Positions 16,546 to 26,778 are shown, counted from the first letter of the stretch. The stretch is DNA of 64,000 bases from Bacillus sp. T3 (GCF_033449965.1 NZ_CP137761.1:1674001-1738000); one strand, 5' to 3'. Program-made: numbers and translations. Notes: generated by a model not told the origin, from the letters alone.

Positions 16546-18823
16546 AGGTTTCCGTTCAGGGAAGGGTGCAGGGTGTTGGATTTAGACCATTTGTGTTTGG
16601 ATTAGCAGAAAAGTACAGCTTAGTTGGAACCGTTCAAAATAACATGGATGGAGTTAAGATTCATATTGAAGGTGACGAGCAATCACTGCATGCTTTTTTA
16701 TCTGATTTAGAAACGAAGCCACCTCGGCTATCCAAAATTAATAAAATCATAGTCAACGAGGCAAAAGTAAAACAATATTCAACTTTTTCAATTATAAGCA
16801 GTGAGCGTAGTGGGACGTCGATGCTGGTCATTCCAATCGATTCGGCGGTGTGTGAGGATTGTCTTCAAGAAATGAACAATCCTACTGATTTTCGTTATCG
16901 CTATCCGTTTATTAATTGTACGCAATGTGGACCAAGGTACACAATCATTCGAGAGCTTCCCTATGATCGGCCGTATACAACGATGGGTGACTTCCATATG
17001 TGTCCTGACTGTCTAACAGAATATGAAAATCCCTTGAATCGCAGGCATCATGCTCAGCCAATTGCCTGTCCGAAATGTGGACCACAGATTTCGTTGTTTG
17101 ATGGAACGGGTAATTTGGTAGAGTTAAATGATCCACTTGCCGAGGGTATTAGAATGTTAGAGTTGGGTAAGATAGTGGCGGTAAAAGGGATCGGTGGCTA
17201 CCATCTTTGTTGTGATGCTCGGAACGTCAAAGCAGTTGAGCAGCTCCGGATAAGAAAGAAAAGAAAAGTTCGGCCGCTTGCGGTAATGGCCTCTACTCTG
17301 GAGGAGATTCAACGGTTTGCTGATGTTAACGAAGAAGAGGCACTCCTTTTACAAAGTCCAGAAGCACCAATTGTTGTGTTACGAAAGAAAAAAAGTGGTG
17401 ATTTGGCTGAAGAGATTGCCCCAGGCATGGAAACAATTGGTGTAATGCTACCGTATTCACCGCTTCACCATTTGTTATTTGATAAGTCTGCCGTCAGCTG
17501 TCTTGTGATGACGAGTGCGAATCCTTCAGGTCTGCCGATGATTTTCAATGAGGATCAGGTCTTTCATTATTTAAATGAAATTGCTGATTATTATCTCATT
17601 CATAATCGAGAAATCTTACATCCGGTTGATGATTCTGTCATCCAATGGAGCAATCAAGGTCCAGACTTTTTACGGCGTTCAAGAGGATATGTCCCAGATC
17701 CGCTTCCAATCCAATCTGATGTAACCGGTATTGTCGCCTTTGGTGGACAGCAGAAAAATACCTTTTCGATTGGCAGAAATCAGCAAATCTTTATTGGACC
17801 CCATATTGGGGATTTGGAAAATATCGAGACGATTGATCATTTTAAACATGAATTAGACCATTTACTTAAATGGATTGATATCCCAAAAGATACAGCAGTC
17901 ATTGATGCACACCCAAGTTATTTAAACCGTACTATACTCAATGATTATCATTTTAGTGAAATCCTTGAGGTGCAACACCATCATGCACATATGGCGGCCT
18001 GTATGGGTGAAAACGACCTTTATGGTGATACGTATGGGATTATTCTAGATGGAACAGGATATGGCACGGATGGTTGTATATGGGGCTTTGAAATTTTTTA
18101 TGGTGGATATACTCAATACAAGCGGCTAGGCCATTTGCGCTACACCCCATTACCAGGAGTGGAGAAGGCCATTAAGGAGCCATGGAGAAATGCTGTAGGA
18201 ATGCTTATCTCTTTGTTAGGAAAAAGGGAGAAGACTACGCCAAGCAGATTTTCTCTGACAAAGAAGCAGAGATTAATATTCTAAGCTCTATGGTTACGAA
18301 TCAACTTAATATCGTTAACGCTGGCACATGTGGCAGATTATTTGATGCAGTTAGTGCGATGACAGGTATATGTCAGCATTCTACTTATGACGGCGAGGCA
18401 GCGATTAAACTTGGAGAATTGGCACGTATGAACGATAAGGTTGTTCCTTATCCGTGTTCATTTATAAAGGTAGAGAATAGATTACAGATTGATTTTACTA
18501 AAATGCTAGAAGAGATTGCTGACGAGATCTTATCAGGAAAATCAGTAGAGTCCATTAGTACAAGATTTCATGAAACGATTGTTCGTGCACTTGTACAAGT
18601 CATGGTAAACCTACATGAGGAATATCCAGAGAATTCAAAGCGCGTTGTTCTTTCAGGGGGTAGCTTACACAACCGTTATTTACGGGAAAGGCTGTCTAAA
18701 GCTCTGAATACACATGGATTCCAGGTGTTTAATCATCATAAGGTTCCTTGCAATGACGGTGGTCTATCCTATGGTCAGTTATTAGTAGCAGCAGCGATAA
18801 AGGAGGCAAGCTTATGTGTGTAG
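16530..18823 (+). CDS. hypF: Carbamoyltransferase HypF (one frameshift as sequenced)
   Basis: About 764 residues when joined. Domains in order: acylphosphatase-like (GRVQGVGFRPFVF, residues 1-90), two zinc fingers (CEDCLQEM to CTQCGP; CPDCLTEYE to CPKCGP), YrdC-like (about 195-370) and Kae1-like (VQHHHAHMAACM onward). It makes the cyanide ligands of the active site with HypE. The frame breaks at about 18223-18230: one extra A in the AAAAA run joins LLGKK to GEDYAKQIFS. The second frame ends at 18823 and overlaps hypC by ten bases. Confidence 0.93.
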
Positions 18824-19050
18824 GAGTTCCTGCTAAGGTGATTGAAAAACATGAATACTCAGCAGTCGTCGATGTAATGGGTTCACAGACAACGGTCGGC
18901 ATTATTTTTGTCCCTGAGGTCGAGCTTGGTCAATATGTCATTGTACATGCCGGACAAGCAATGTCGATTGTCGATGAAGAATACGCCAAAGTCAGTGTAG
19001 AAGAGTGGAGGAAGCTGATTGATGCACGAAATACTAAAACAGTCCTCTAA
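18814..19050 (+). CDS. hypC: Hydrogenase assembly chaperone HypC/HybG
   Basis: 78 residues. The conserved start MCVGVPAKV has the essential Cys2, and GQYVIVHAGQAMSIVDEEYA is the usual core. It carries the Fe(CN)2CO unit with HypD and delivers it to the large subunit. Overlaps both hypF and hypD. Confidence 0.95.
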   Translation: MCVGVPAKVIEKHEYSAVVDVMGSQTTVGIIFVPEVELGQYVIVHAGQAMSIVDEEYAKVSVEEWRKLIDARNTKTVL

Positions 19051-20134
19051 TCCTGATCTTTGTAAGGAACTACTTGCAGCTGTAATCGAAAAAGCCCAAG
19101 AATTCCAGTCGGTTTTTGGTCGGAAACCTGCTTTTATGGAAGTTTGCGGCTCACATACAATGGCGTTGGCCAAATCGGGTGTTAAACAGTGCTTAATTGA
19201 TGATGTGAAGCTTATTTCAGGTCCTGGCTGCCCTGTCTGCGTGACTGATCAACAATCAATTGATGCGATGATCTCCTTGGCAGAAGGAGATGGTCGAATT
19301 ATATGTACTTTCGGGGATATGGTGCGCGTACCAGGTTCACAGAAGACGTTACTAGATGCAAAAACGGAAGGACGCGATATTCGTGTCTTGTATTCCCCTG
19401 TTGATGCTATCCGAATTGCTCAGGAGAATCCCGACAAGGAAGTCATTTTTCTCGGAATTGGCTTTGAAACAACCATCCCTATTTTAGCGATATTAGTAGG
19501 GCGAGCACATGAGCTTCAATTGAAAAACTTTTCTGTTTGGATGACCACGAAGCTTGTAGAACCAATTCTTCGCTCCTTATTAGATGCTGGAGAGGTTGGT
19601 CTTGATGGATTTTTACTTCCAGGACATGTGTCAATTGTGTTGGGAGAGGATTATTACCAATTTTTAGCCCAGGAATATCATGTATCCGGAGTGATTTCGG
19701 GCTTTGAGCCTGCTGAGCTGCTAAGTGGTATTTATAAATTGATACAGCTTGCATTAGATAATGAAGCAAGAATCATCAATGATCATCGGTCAATCGTAAC
19801 AAAAGAGGGAAATACAGTGGCGAAAGCCTGGATGGATACATATTTTACTGTTTGTGATGAAGCTTGGAGGGGCATCGGCATCATCCCAAATAGTGGGTTA
19901 GAAATCAAACCCGAGTATGAGCAATACAATGCGAAGAAAAAGTTCCAGGTAAAACTAGGTGAGCCAAAGAAAACAAAATGTCGCTGTGGGGAAGTCATTA
20001 GAGGTCTAATTTCTCCTAACGAATGCTCTTTGTTTGGAAAAGCATGTCGACCAGTGAATCCAATCGGACCGTGCATGGTTTCGGCAGAGGGAAGCTGTTC
20101 AGCATATTACCAATACATGAGGGAGAGTTACTAA
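19022..20134 (+). CDS. hypD: Hydrogenase formation protein HypD
   Basis: 370 residues. FMEVCGSHTMA holds the active cysteine, GPGCPVCVT the CxxC pair, and the C-terminal cysteines (CRCGEVIRG, CSLFGKACRP, CMVSAEGSC) bind the [4Fe-4S] cluster. It assembles Fe(CN)2CO with HypC. The start is the ATG at 19022; a TTG three bases before is possible. It overlaps hypC by 29 bases. Confidence 0.95.
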   Translation: MHEILKQSSNPDLCKELLAAVIEKAQEFQSVFGRKPAFMEVCGSHTMALAKSGVKQCLIDDVKLISGPGCPVCVTDQQSIDAMISLAEGDGRIICTFGDMVRVPGSQKTLLDAKTEGRDIRVLYSPVDAIRIAQENPDKEVIFLGIGFETTIPILAILVGRAHELQLKNFSVWMTTKLVEPILRSLLDAGEVGLDGFLLPGHVSIVLGEDYYQFLAQEYHVSGVISGFEPAELLSGIYKLIQLALDNEARIINDHRSIVTKEGNTVAKAWMDTYFTVCDEAWRGIGIIPNSGLEIKPEYEQYNAKKKFQVKLGEPKKTKCRCGEVIRGLISPNECSLFGKACRPVNPIGPCMVSAEGSCSAYYQYMRESY

Positions 20135-21135
20135 TGGAAAAGAAAATCACCTTAGCTCATGGAGATGGCGGAGAACGTAGTCATCAATTAATTCAAGAAC
20201 TATTTGTTGAAGCGTTTGGAAATCGTGAGGAATCAACCTTTGATGCGACCGTACTTCATTTACCGACAACTGAAATTGCCGTCACGACTGACTCTTTTGT
20301 CATTAAGCCAATCTTCTTTCCTGGTGGATCGATTGGTAAGCTTGCCATAGCCGGAACGGTCAATGACTTAGCTGTTTCAGGTGCAAAGCCACTCTATTTG
20401 ACTTGTGGCTTTGTGATTGAGGAAGGATTCGCGATTACCGATTTAAAGAAAATTGTTGGTGATATGGCTGATGAAGCTAAGAAAACGGGCGTAGCAATCA
20501 TTGCTGGTGATACGAAGGTCGTTGAAAGAGGAAGCGCAGATGGCGTTTATATCAATACAACCTGGATTGGCGTAATCGAGAAAAAACTAAATCCAGATTT
20601 AATCTTCCATGAAGGCGATTCAATTATTATCACAGGTACGATAGGAGATCATGGAATGGCGGTTTTAGCCGCGCGAGAAAGCCTTGGAATCTCGATTCCT
20701 GTTAACAGTGATTGTGCCTCATTAAATAAAATGCTAGGTTCAGTTATGGATCGGTGTGATCATGTTCGGATTATGAGAGATCCAACTAGAGGGGGACTTG
20801 CGACAACCTTAGTGGAAATAGCTGAGGACTTCTCCCTTACTTTAGTGATCGAGGAAGCGAAAGTACCGATTAAGGACGCTGTTCATGGTGCCTGTGACTT
20901 ATTAGGGTTTGATCCGCTCTATTTAGCCAATGAAGGGAAAGCAATTATCATTGTAGCCCAACAAGAGGCACAATTGGTATTAGATACGCTAAAAGAATAC
21001 TCAATTGGTGAGGATGCAACGATTATTGGAACCATTACCGGAACCGAAAAAGGTCAACTCCTGCTACAATCACCGATTGGATCGAAACGGTTATTGACTA
21101 GATTGACGGGAACAATGCTACCGAGAATCTGTTAA
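20134..21135 (+). CDS. hypE: Hydrogenase expression/formation protein HypE
   Basis: 333 residues, starting at the ATG that shares one base with the hypD stop (TAATG). It dehydrates the thiocarbamate made by HypF to thiocyanate. The N-terminus LAHGDGGERSHQL, the ATP-binding GKLAIAGTVNDLAVSGA and RDPTRGGLATTL are typical. The C-terminus is PRIC, with the modified final Cys. Last gene of the operon. Confidence 0.96.
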   Translation: MEKKITLAHGDGGERSHQLIQELFVEAFGNREESTFDATVLHLPTTEIAVTTDSFVIKPIFFPGGSIGKLAIAGTVNDLAVSGAKPLYLTCGFVIEEGFAITDLKKIVGDMADEAKKTGVAIIAGDTKVVERGSADGVYINTTWIGVIEKKLNPDLIFHEGDSIIITGTIGDHGMAVLAARESLGISIPVNSDCASLNKMLGSVMDRCDHVRIMRDPTRGGLATTLVEIAEDFSLTLVIEEAKVPIKDAVHGACDLLGFDPLYLANEGKAIIIVAQQEAQLVLDTLKEYSIGEDATIIGTITGTEKGQLLLQSPIGSKRLLTRLTGTMLPRIC

Positions 21136-21139
21136 TCAT

Positions 21140-21178
21140 AACAAAAATGCTGACGAATACCGTCAGCATTTTTGTTAT
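21140..21178. terminator. Bidirectional terminator between hypE and the sortase gene
   Basis: AACAAAAATGCTGACG and CGTCAGCATTTTTGTT form a perfect 16-bp stem with a 5-base loop; A and T runs flank it so it can act on both convergent transcripts. Confidence 0.9.
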
Positions 21179-21735
21179 TTTTTAGGTTTGGCGGTAATGA
21201 TATAACGCTGTGGAGCATTGCCAACATAGCGAAATGGATAGCAAGTTGTAACGGTAAGAACCTCATCAGGTGCAGTTGGTTTAATGACGGTTAAATCATC
21301 TGCTTCCACAATTTTCGTTCCTTCAATGACATAGGTGAAATTACCGTATGGAACCTTGACAACCAGTTCATCCCCAACCTTCAATTCGCCCATTCGCCGA
21401 AAAACCGTATCCCGATGTCCGGATAGGACAATTTGGTCCTTTCCCTCAGGCCAAGCTGTCCCTTTGTAATGACCAACGCCCTTTTCTAGATCATCTGCGT
21501 CGGTACCCTCAACAATAGGTAATTCAGCATCGATACGAGCGATACTGAGAATGCCGGCAACATCTCCCGTAAAAGGGGAAAACTCATCTATATTAACGTT
21601 AGGCTTTTTTAATATTTCATGTGCCTTTGTTAAGCTATTGGATTGAACGGTTTTTGTCTTATAGATTTGATATAAACTAAACCCAATTGTAACTAGACCA
21701 ATAACAATGAAAAGATAGGACAATTTACGAATCAC
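21175..21735 (-). CDS. Class D sortase
   Basis: 186 residues with an N-terminal membrane anchor (LSYLFIVIGLVTIGF). The catalytic His is in VLSGHRDTVF, the Cys in LTVTTCYPF (TLxTC variant) and the Arg in APQRYIITA. Class D sortases anchor proteins to the wall, often during sporulation in Bacillus. The GTG start follows GAGGAGGGG. No LPXTG-type substrate gene is visible in the window. Confidence 0.9.
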   Translation of the reverse strand: MIRKLSYLFIVIGLVTIGFSLYQIYKTKTVQSNSLTKAHEILKKPNVNIDEFSPFTGDVAGILSIARIDAELPIVEGTDADDLEKGVGHYKGTAWPEGKDQIVLSGHRDTVFRRMGELKVGDELVVKVPYGNFTYVIEGTKIVEADDLTVIKPTAPDEVLTVTTCYPFRYVGNAPQRYIITAKPKK

Positions 21736-21851
21736 AAAACCCCTCCTCTCTCATTCTCTACTTTAGCGCATTAGCAATCTTGTAACAACACTCGATTGCG
21801 AAAAAATAGTTTTGAGCAACCATAACCCGATTCAAAAGTTATGAGAAGTAG

Positions 21852-21880
21852 TTACATTGTCTAAAATGAAAATGTATAAT
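21852..21880 (+). promoter_or_regulatory. Vegetative promoter of the degV gene
   Basis: TTACAT and TATAAT separated by 17 bases, 33 bases before the TTG start. Confidence 0.6.
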
Positions 21881-21913
21881 ATTAGATAAGCGTTTAAATA
21901 GGGAAGTGAAAAA

Positions 21914-22756
21914 TTGAGTAAAGTAAGGATTGTAACCGATTCTACTGTGGATCTTACGGATGAAGAGATTAAGAAATATAATGTAGTAGTCGTACCATTA
22001 TCCATTCAAATTAATGATGAAACATTTATTGACCGAGTTGATATTACCCCACAAGAATTTATTAGAAAAATGAAAGAATCAAAAGAATTACCAAAAAGCT
22101 CGCAGCCTGCAGTTGGAACATTCGCTGAGGTTTATAATCGTCTTGGTGAAGAAGGATATGAAATTATCTCGATTCATATGACAGGTGGTATGAGTGGAAC
22201 CGTTCAATCTGCATCAAGTGCAGCGCAAATGACAGATGCAAAAGTTACGGTAGTTGATTCCCGCTATATTTCCGCTGCCTTAGCCTTTCAGGTGATTGAA
22301 GCAGCCGTAATGGCACAAGAAGGAAAATCAACGGAAGAAATTTTAACCAGGGTTAATGAAATTCGTGAACATACAAAGCTTTTTGTTGTAGTTGATACAT
22401 TGGAAAATTTAGTTAAGGGTGGACGAATCGGCAAAGGACAAGCAATGCTCGGCTCCTTACTAAATATTAAACCTATTGCATCCCTTGACGGAGGAGTTTA
22501 TACACCCGTTGCCAAGGTAAGAAGCCATTCGCAGGTTGCAAAATACTTAGCGAAACAATTTGCTGAGGCGGTTCAGGGAAAAACAATTAAAGGTGTCGGA
22601 ATTGTTCATGTTGATGGCTATGAATTAGCAAAGAAAGTAAATGAAGCCATTATTGAATTGACTGGTTACGATCAAGCAGATATCCGCTATACCACTCCTG
22701 TAATCGGAACTCATACTGGAGTAGGAGCAATTGGTTTTATGTATTATGTAGAATAA
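21914..22756 (+). CDS. DegV family fatty-acid-binding protein
   Basis: 280 residues. The family binds a fatty acid and presents it to a fatty acid kinase (FakB role). The N-terminal RIVTDSTVDLTDEE, MTGGMSGTVQSA and GGRIGKGQAMLGSLLNIKPI are family signatures. The start is TTG after GGGAAGTG. It stands alone between the sortase and sco genes. Confidence 0.9.
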   Translation: MSKVRIVTDSTVDLTDEEIKKYNVVVVPLSIQINDETFIDRVDITPQEFIRKMKESKELPKSSQPAVGTFAEVYNRLGEEGYEIISIHMTGGMSGTVQSASSAAQMTDAKVTVVDSRYISAALAFQVIEAAVMAQEGKSTEEILTRVNEIREHTKLFVVVDTLENLVKGGRIGKGQAMLGSLLNIKPIASLDGGVYTPVAKVRSHSQVAKYLAKQFAEAVQGKTIKGVGIVHVDGYELAKKVNEAIIELTGYDQADIRYTTPVIGTHTGVGAIGFMYYVE

Positions 22757-22768
22757 TACCGAATAATA

Positions 22769-22809
22769 GGAAAAGGTGGATGATTATGACACCTTTTCCT
22801 TTTTTCTTT
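22769..22809 (+). terminator. Terminator after degV
   Basis: GGAAAAGGTG and CACCTTTTCC form a 10-bp stem with an 11-base loop followed by six T residues. Confidence 0.85.
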
Positions 22810-22864
22810 GTAAAAGGTTTGCTAGAATAAAGTGCGAGATGATTCATTTAAAGTGGGTGGAGAA

Positions 22865-23447
22865 ATGGGTAGAAAAGGGTATGCTATTTTACTAGTTTTA
22901 TTTCTAGTGCTTCTTTCTGCGTGTGGACAAAACGAAATACCAAATGCAAAAAACTGGCCTGTTAAAGATTTTACCTATACAGATCAGAATGAAAAGTCGT
23001 TCGGTCTATCCGACTTAAAGGGGAAGGTATGGGTCTCAGATTTTATTTTTACATCCTGTGCTGATGTTTGTTATCCGATGACATTCAATATGGCGAAGCT
23101 TCAAAAGATGTTGAAGGATGAAGGAATCAAGGATGTAGAACTCGTTTCCTTTAGTGTCGATCCAACCGTTGACACTCCGGAAAGATTAAAAATGTTTGCA
23201 GAAAACTTTGAAGCAGATTTTAGTAATTGGCATTTTTTAACTGGTTATACGCAAGAGGAAATCGAGCAAAAGGCATTAAAGGATTTTAAAGCGGTTGTAA
23301 AAAAACCTGGAAAATGAGGATCAAGTCATTCATGGCATCGATTTTTATTTAATGGACCAAGATGGTAAGATTGTAAAATACTACGATGGCCTTGATGAAA
23401 TCCCATATAAGGAAATAATTAAAGATATCAAAACATTACAAAACTAG
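22865..23447 (+). CDS. ypmQ: SCO1/SenC family copper protein (YpmQ, BsSco; one frameshift as sequenced)
   Basis: Joined length about 193 residues. It is a lipoprotein (LVLLSACGQN) with a thioredoxin fold and copper site CADVC. The third ligand, His, lies in VIHGIDFYLMDQDG in the second frame. It helps build the CuA centre of cytochrome c oxidase on the outer membrane face. The first frame stops at 23317; the break is at 23306-23310, where CCTGG should be CCGG (KKPENEDQVIHG). The start is the ATG at 22865 after GGGTGGAG. Confidence 0.88.
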
Positions 23448-23474
23448 GCCTATTAGTGGGTCTAGTTTTTTACA
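23440..23474 (+). terminator. Probable terminator after sco
   Basis: An imperfect stem AAAACTAG/CTAGTTTT overlaps the stop codon and runs into six T residues. Confidence 0.55.
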
Positions 23475-23499
23475 ATGACCAAACAGGAGACGCAAAACG

Positions 23500-24087
23500 A
23501 TGAAGAATATATGGAAAAGTTTGTTTGTAGTTTTATTGTTATTGAACATTAGCTTTGTATTTTGGCTGTATTATTCTCTAACGTCATCAGATGAAGCGAA
23601 AACATTAGAAAATAGGAAGGGTAACACGGACGCTATTCCGCTTTCTATTAGAACGAATAAAAGTGATTTAAATACAATAATTAATCAATATTTGCGTAAC
23701 GAGAAAAAAGGGGCGATAGATTATCAAATTGAGCTCGACGATTACGTAAACCTATACGGAACGCTCCCTATATTCAATCAAAAGATGAACATGAAGGTGG
23801 CGTTTGAACCTGTTGCATTAGAAAATGGTGATCTTATTCTACAGGAAAAGGAACTTACAATAGGGAAACTGAAGCTCCCACCTGAAACGGCATTAAAATT
23901 TGTCAAAGACCGCTATCAAATTCCTGAATGGGTAACGATTCAGCACGATAAAGAACGAGTTTATCTTGATTTACAAAAGCTGAAGCTAAAAAGCGACATG
24001 CAAGTAAGTGTAAATGAGTTTGATTTAAACGATGATCGGATTATTTTTACCTTGCATGTCCCAATTGAAAAAGGTGTCTCAAAATGA
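23500..24087 (+). CDS. ypmS: YpmS family membrane-anchored protein (DUF2140)
   Basis: 195 residues: an N-terminal membrane anchor (residues 7-28), then a soluble extracellular part with the family's YQIELDDYVNLYGTLPIF and LKLPPETALKFVKD. Function unknown. In B. subtilis it follows ypmQ and ypmR; here the ypmR lipase gene is missing. The stop codon lies within the stem of its terminator. Confidence 0.85.
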   Translation: MKNIWKSLFVVLLLLNISFVFWLYYSLTSSDEAKTLENRKGNTDAIPLSIRTNKSDLNTIINQYLRNEKKGAIDYQIELDDYVNLYGTLPIFNQKMNMKVAFEPVALENGDLILQEKELTIGKLKLPPETALKFVKDRYQIPEWVTIQHDKERVYLDLQKLKLKSDMQVSVNEFDLNDDRIIFTLHVPIEKGVSK

Positions 24088-24098
24088 GACACCTTTTT
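24068..24098 (+). terminator. Terminator overlapping the ypmS stop
   Basis: AAAAAGGTGTCTC and GAGACACCTTTTT form a 13-bp stem with a 4-base loop. Confidence 0.85.
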
Positions 24099-24112
24099 CT
24101 GTAAACGGAAGG

Positions 24113-24289
24113 GGACATTGGTTCCGTTATTTTTACAAAAAGTCTTGTTTTGATGGGCTAATCGGACATCAGATTCGTTATTATACAATTCTTTGGTATT
24201 ATACAGTGGTTTTTAGATAAATAAGATACCCTGTGTCCACTTAAGTCTAGAAATAAGGTGATTTTTTCAAAATAAGGAACTCAATGTCC
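24113..24289. repeat. 177-bp dispersed intergenic repeat, copy A
   Basis: It begins with GGACATTGGTTCC and ends with AAGGAACTCAATGTCC, so its ends are inverted. Internal boxes repeat the same theme (TCGGACAT; AAATAAGATACCCTGTGTCC). Another copy of exactly 177 bp is at 30512-30688, sharing blocks such as TGTTTT, GGCTA, TCGGACA and AAATAAGA in the same order. Confidence 0.7.
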
Positions 24290-24351
24290 TTTCAATTCCT
24301 TTACTTTGATTAGCTTATACTAATCTGGTCTGGACGAGGTCCAAAAATGGA

Positions 24352-25719
24352 TTAAAATATCCGTAGTCCTTTCGGATAAAAGTTTTTAATGGTTCCTTTT
24401 GATTCTTTTCCCCAACCTAATGGAAATCCATTAAGGGTTAATAAAATCCAGCCACGATCTCCATTGGATGAAAGAGTTTCCCCTCTCAAAAAACGCTGCC
24501 AACAATCAGTATCTAAAGAAAGAGAATAAGTATGCCGTGCCTCTGTTTCTGTTAATGCGAGTGCGAGCGAATGATTCGGTTCAAAACGATTTTTCTTGAA
24601 TTCTCCAAGATGAAGACCAGGCCTGACCACCTTTAGTCCAGCAAAATCAAAACAGGTTTCAGGAACGGAAAAGAGCTGCTGCTTAAAGCTGAAAAATGGT
24701 CCGCTGATTGGAGTATTGATGGTGTCCTCACAGAACTGTATAAAGTCGCGTAATTCGTTTTTCGATGGACCTTTCCCAATTGGTTTAAGACGAGGGATGG
24801 GACTTTGACCATTCTTTCGTAATTTGGCGACGAAATGGCCTTCTCCAACCAAATGCTGTGGCCAAAGTCGCGCAGTTTTTTCTAGGTCACGGTTCTTGGT
24901 TTTGCTCCATTCAGGATTTCCGCTTGTGAGGCCATGTTTATGCTCAATCGGAAGTAATTCCATATCAGGATAGGCTGATAAAAAATCCTCAATTGATTGT
25001 TCATTTTCCTCGGGCGAGAAGGTACAAGTAGAATAGACAAGAATGCCACCTTCTTTTAACATCGTGTAGGCAGATTTCAAAATACTGCGTTGTTGATTGG
25101 CGCAATGTTCAACATGAGCCTCACTCCAAAACGCAATGGCTTCTTCATCCTTACGGAACATTCCTTCTCCTGAACATGGAGCATCGACAAGGATTTTATC
25201 AAAATACCCCTCAAACCGCTGTGCAAGCCTGTCTGGTGTTTCATTGAGAACGACTGTGTTTTTGATCCCCATTCGCTCAACATTTTCAGATAGAGCTTTG
25301 GCGCGCTTTGGATTGATTTCATTCGCCACTAACAGGCCTTTGTTTTGCATAAATCCTGCAAGCTGAGTTGTTTTCCCACCAGGTGCGGCACATAGGTCTA
25401 AGACCGTATCATCACTAGATGGTCTAAGCACATCAGCCACAACCATCGCACTTGGTTCTTGAATATAATATAATCCTGCTGCATGATACGGATGTTTTCC
25501 GGGCTGATCAATTTCTGGGTCAAAATAAAATCCCGTCTCAACAAATGGGACCCGCACAAGGTTAAACGGTGAGAGCGATGACCAATCCTCCATCGTTACT
25601 TTTAGCGGATTTATTCTTAGCCCGCTTGCTTTCGAATTTTCATATGTTTGAAAAAAATCGTTTGCTTTTTCCTGAAGCAGATTTTCCATTTTTAGCTTAA
25701 ATTGTTCTGGTAAATTCAC
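24352..25719 (-). CDS. rsmF: RsmF/NOP2-type rRNA cytosine-C5 methyltransferase
   Basis: 455 residues from the GTG at 25719, which follows GAAAGGGG; an upstream ATG at 25764 has no ribosome site. The methyltransferase domain has DLCAAPGGKTTQLA (SAM), VDAPCSGEGMFRKDEE (motif IV Cys) and VYSTCTFSPEENEQS (catalytic motif VI Cys). The C-terminal ~150 residues are the RsmF-type extension ending in a PUA-like segment (PLGWGKESKGTIKNFYPKGLR). Its likely target is 16S or 23S rRNA. Confidence 0.88.
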   Translation of the reverse strand: MNLPEQFKLKMENLLQEKANDFFQTYENSKASGLRINPLKVTMEDWSSLSPFNLVRVPFVETGFYFDPEIDQPGKHPYHAAGLYYIQEPSAMVVADVLRPSSDDTVLDLCAAPGGKTTQLAGFMQNKGLLVANEINPKRAKALSENVERMGIKNTVVLNETPDRLAQRFEGYFDKILVDAPCSGEGMFRKDEEAIAFWSEAHVEHCANQQRSILKSAYTMLKEGGILVYSTCTFSPEENEQSIEDFLSAYPDMELLPIEHKHGLTSGNPEWSKTKNRDLEKTARLWPQHLVGEGHFVAKLRKNGQSPIPRLKPIGKGPSKNELRDFIQFCEDTINTPISGPFFSFKQQLFSVPETCFDFAGLKVVRPGLHLGEFKKNRFEPNHSLALALTETEARHTYSLSLDTDCWQRFLRGETLSSNGDRGWILLTLNGFPLGWGKESKGTIKNFYPKGLRIF

Positions 25720-25798
25720 GTGTGAGCCCCTTTCAAAAAATTTGCCTAGGAAAATTATTTTCATTTTTAAAGCGAGAAGTCAAGGAAAACTTGTCCAA

Positions 25799-25829
25799 GA
25801 AAAAAAACGACCGGCTTTCCGATCGTTTT
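25799..25829 (-). terminator. Terminator after the DUF4397 gene
   Basis: On the reverse strand AAAACGATCGG pairs with CCGGTCGTTTT (one mismatch), followed by a T run. Confidence 0.75.
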
Positions 25830-26592
25830 AACCGCGAATGATAAAGGTTTCAATCCGAGGTTCACCTTGTTGCAAGCCAGCCAAAATAATAGAATAAACT
25901 TCATTTTCCTTGAACTGAAGCTTGTGTAATGGCATTAGGACTTCTTTCGTGCCCGCCATCCTTAACTCCAAGTCAACCGTCATCGGCGATAAAGGTAAAT
26001 AACCTGTTGCGGTCTTGAAAGCAACTTTTGGAAAAACAACATCGCCTTTAACGACAGCTAAATCAACTTCTGGTGCATCGACAGCCAGATGAATGAAGCG
26101 GAATTTAGTTTCACCTTTTGGGACATGTAAATGATCCTCAAATGAAAGCAATCGATGCTTCTTCTCTGATCCAATTATGGGCAATGTATAAATTTTGCCT
26201 GGTTCAACCGAAATGCGTCTATTTAATATGCTTGCGACCTGATTTTCTGCTGGGTAGATATCGATATGGTATTTTCCAGCGGGTAAGGATAAATAGTTAC
26301 TAGCTTGTTTGTAGGGGATATTACGAAAAATACGGAAAGAATTAATATAAACATCGACATTCGGATTATCAATGGAACTGTTTAGAAAACGTATAACTCC
26401 CTTGGGCTGGTCGCTTTGTTGTGCTGGTCTGTACTCGGACCCTGCCTGCTGAATTGCCTTCATTAATGCTTGTAGGTGTTTTTGGTAGTAATGCATGTGC
26501 ATGTTTGGATCTAAGTATTTATAATAATTGGCCATCATATCATAGGCGGCAGCCTTTTCGAAGTACTCCTGTTTATTTCTTGATTCTGACAT
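25828..26592 (-). CDS. DUF4397 domain-containing protein
   Basis: 254 residues from the ATG at 26592 (MSESRNKQEYF), after AGGAGCGAGGAG. The N-terminal ~70 residues are helical, with Tyr- and His-rich stretches. Then come two related beta domains: one starting VIRFLNSSIDNPNVDVYI, one starting FRFIHLAVDAPEVDLAVV. DUF4397 proteins in Bacillus are secreted or surface associated, but no signal peptide is visible here. Function unknown. Confidence 0.8.
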   Translation of the reverse strand: MSESRNKQEYFEKAAAYDMMANYYKYLDPNMHMHYYQKHLQALMKAIQQAGSEYRPAQQSDQPKGVIRFLNSSIDNPNVDVYINSFRIFRNIPYKQASNYLSLPAGKYHIDIYPAENQVASILNRRISVEPGKIYTLPIIGSEKKHRLLSFEDHLHVPKGETKFRFIHLAVDAPEVDLAVVKGDVVFPKVAFKTATGYLPLSPMTVDLELRMAGTKEVLMPLHKLQFKENEVYSIILAGLQQGEPRIETFIIRG

Positions 26593-26778
26593 ACTCCTCG
26601 CTCCTATCCTCAACGCTTCTTCGATAACATATGCGCTATGGGCTCAAGTGGTGTCTGGATGGAGGGAGGTTATCTAGTAGGGAATCTAGCTAATAAAAGA
26701 GCCAATATTTTTACTTTTATTAAAGAAACGTTAAAATAGTGGATATGATGAAAAATAATATTGCTGGAGGTGGGCAAG

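Noticed and set aside
20023..20133. Upstream extension of hypE
   Set aside because: It overlaps the end of hypD; the ATG at 20134 starts the conserved N-terminus.
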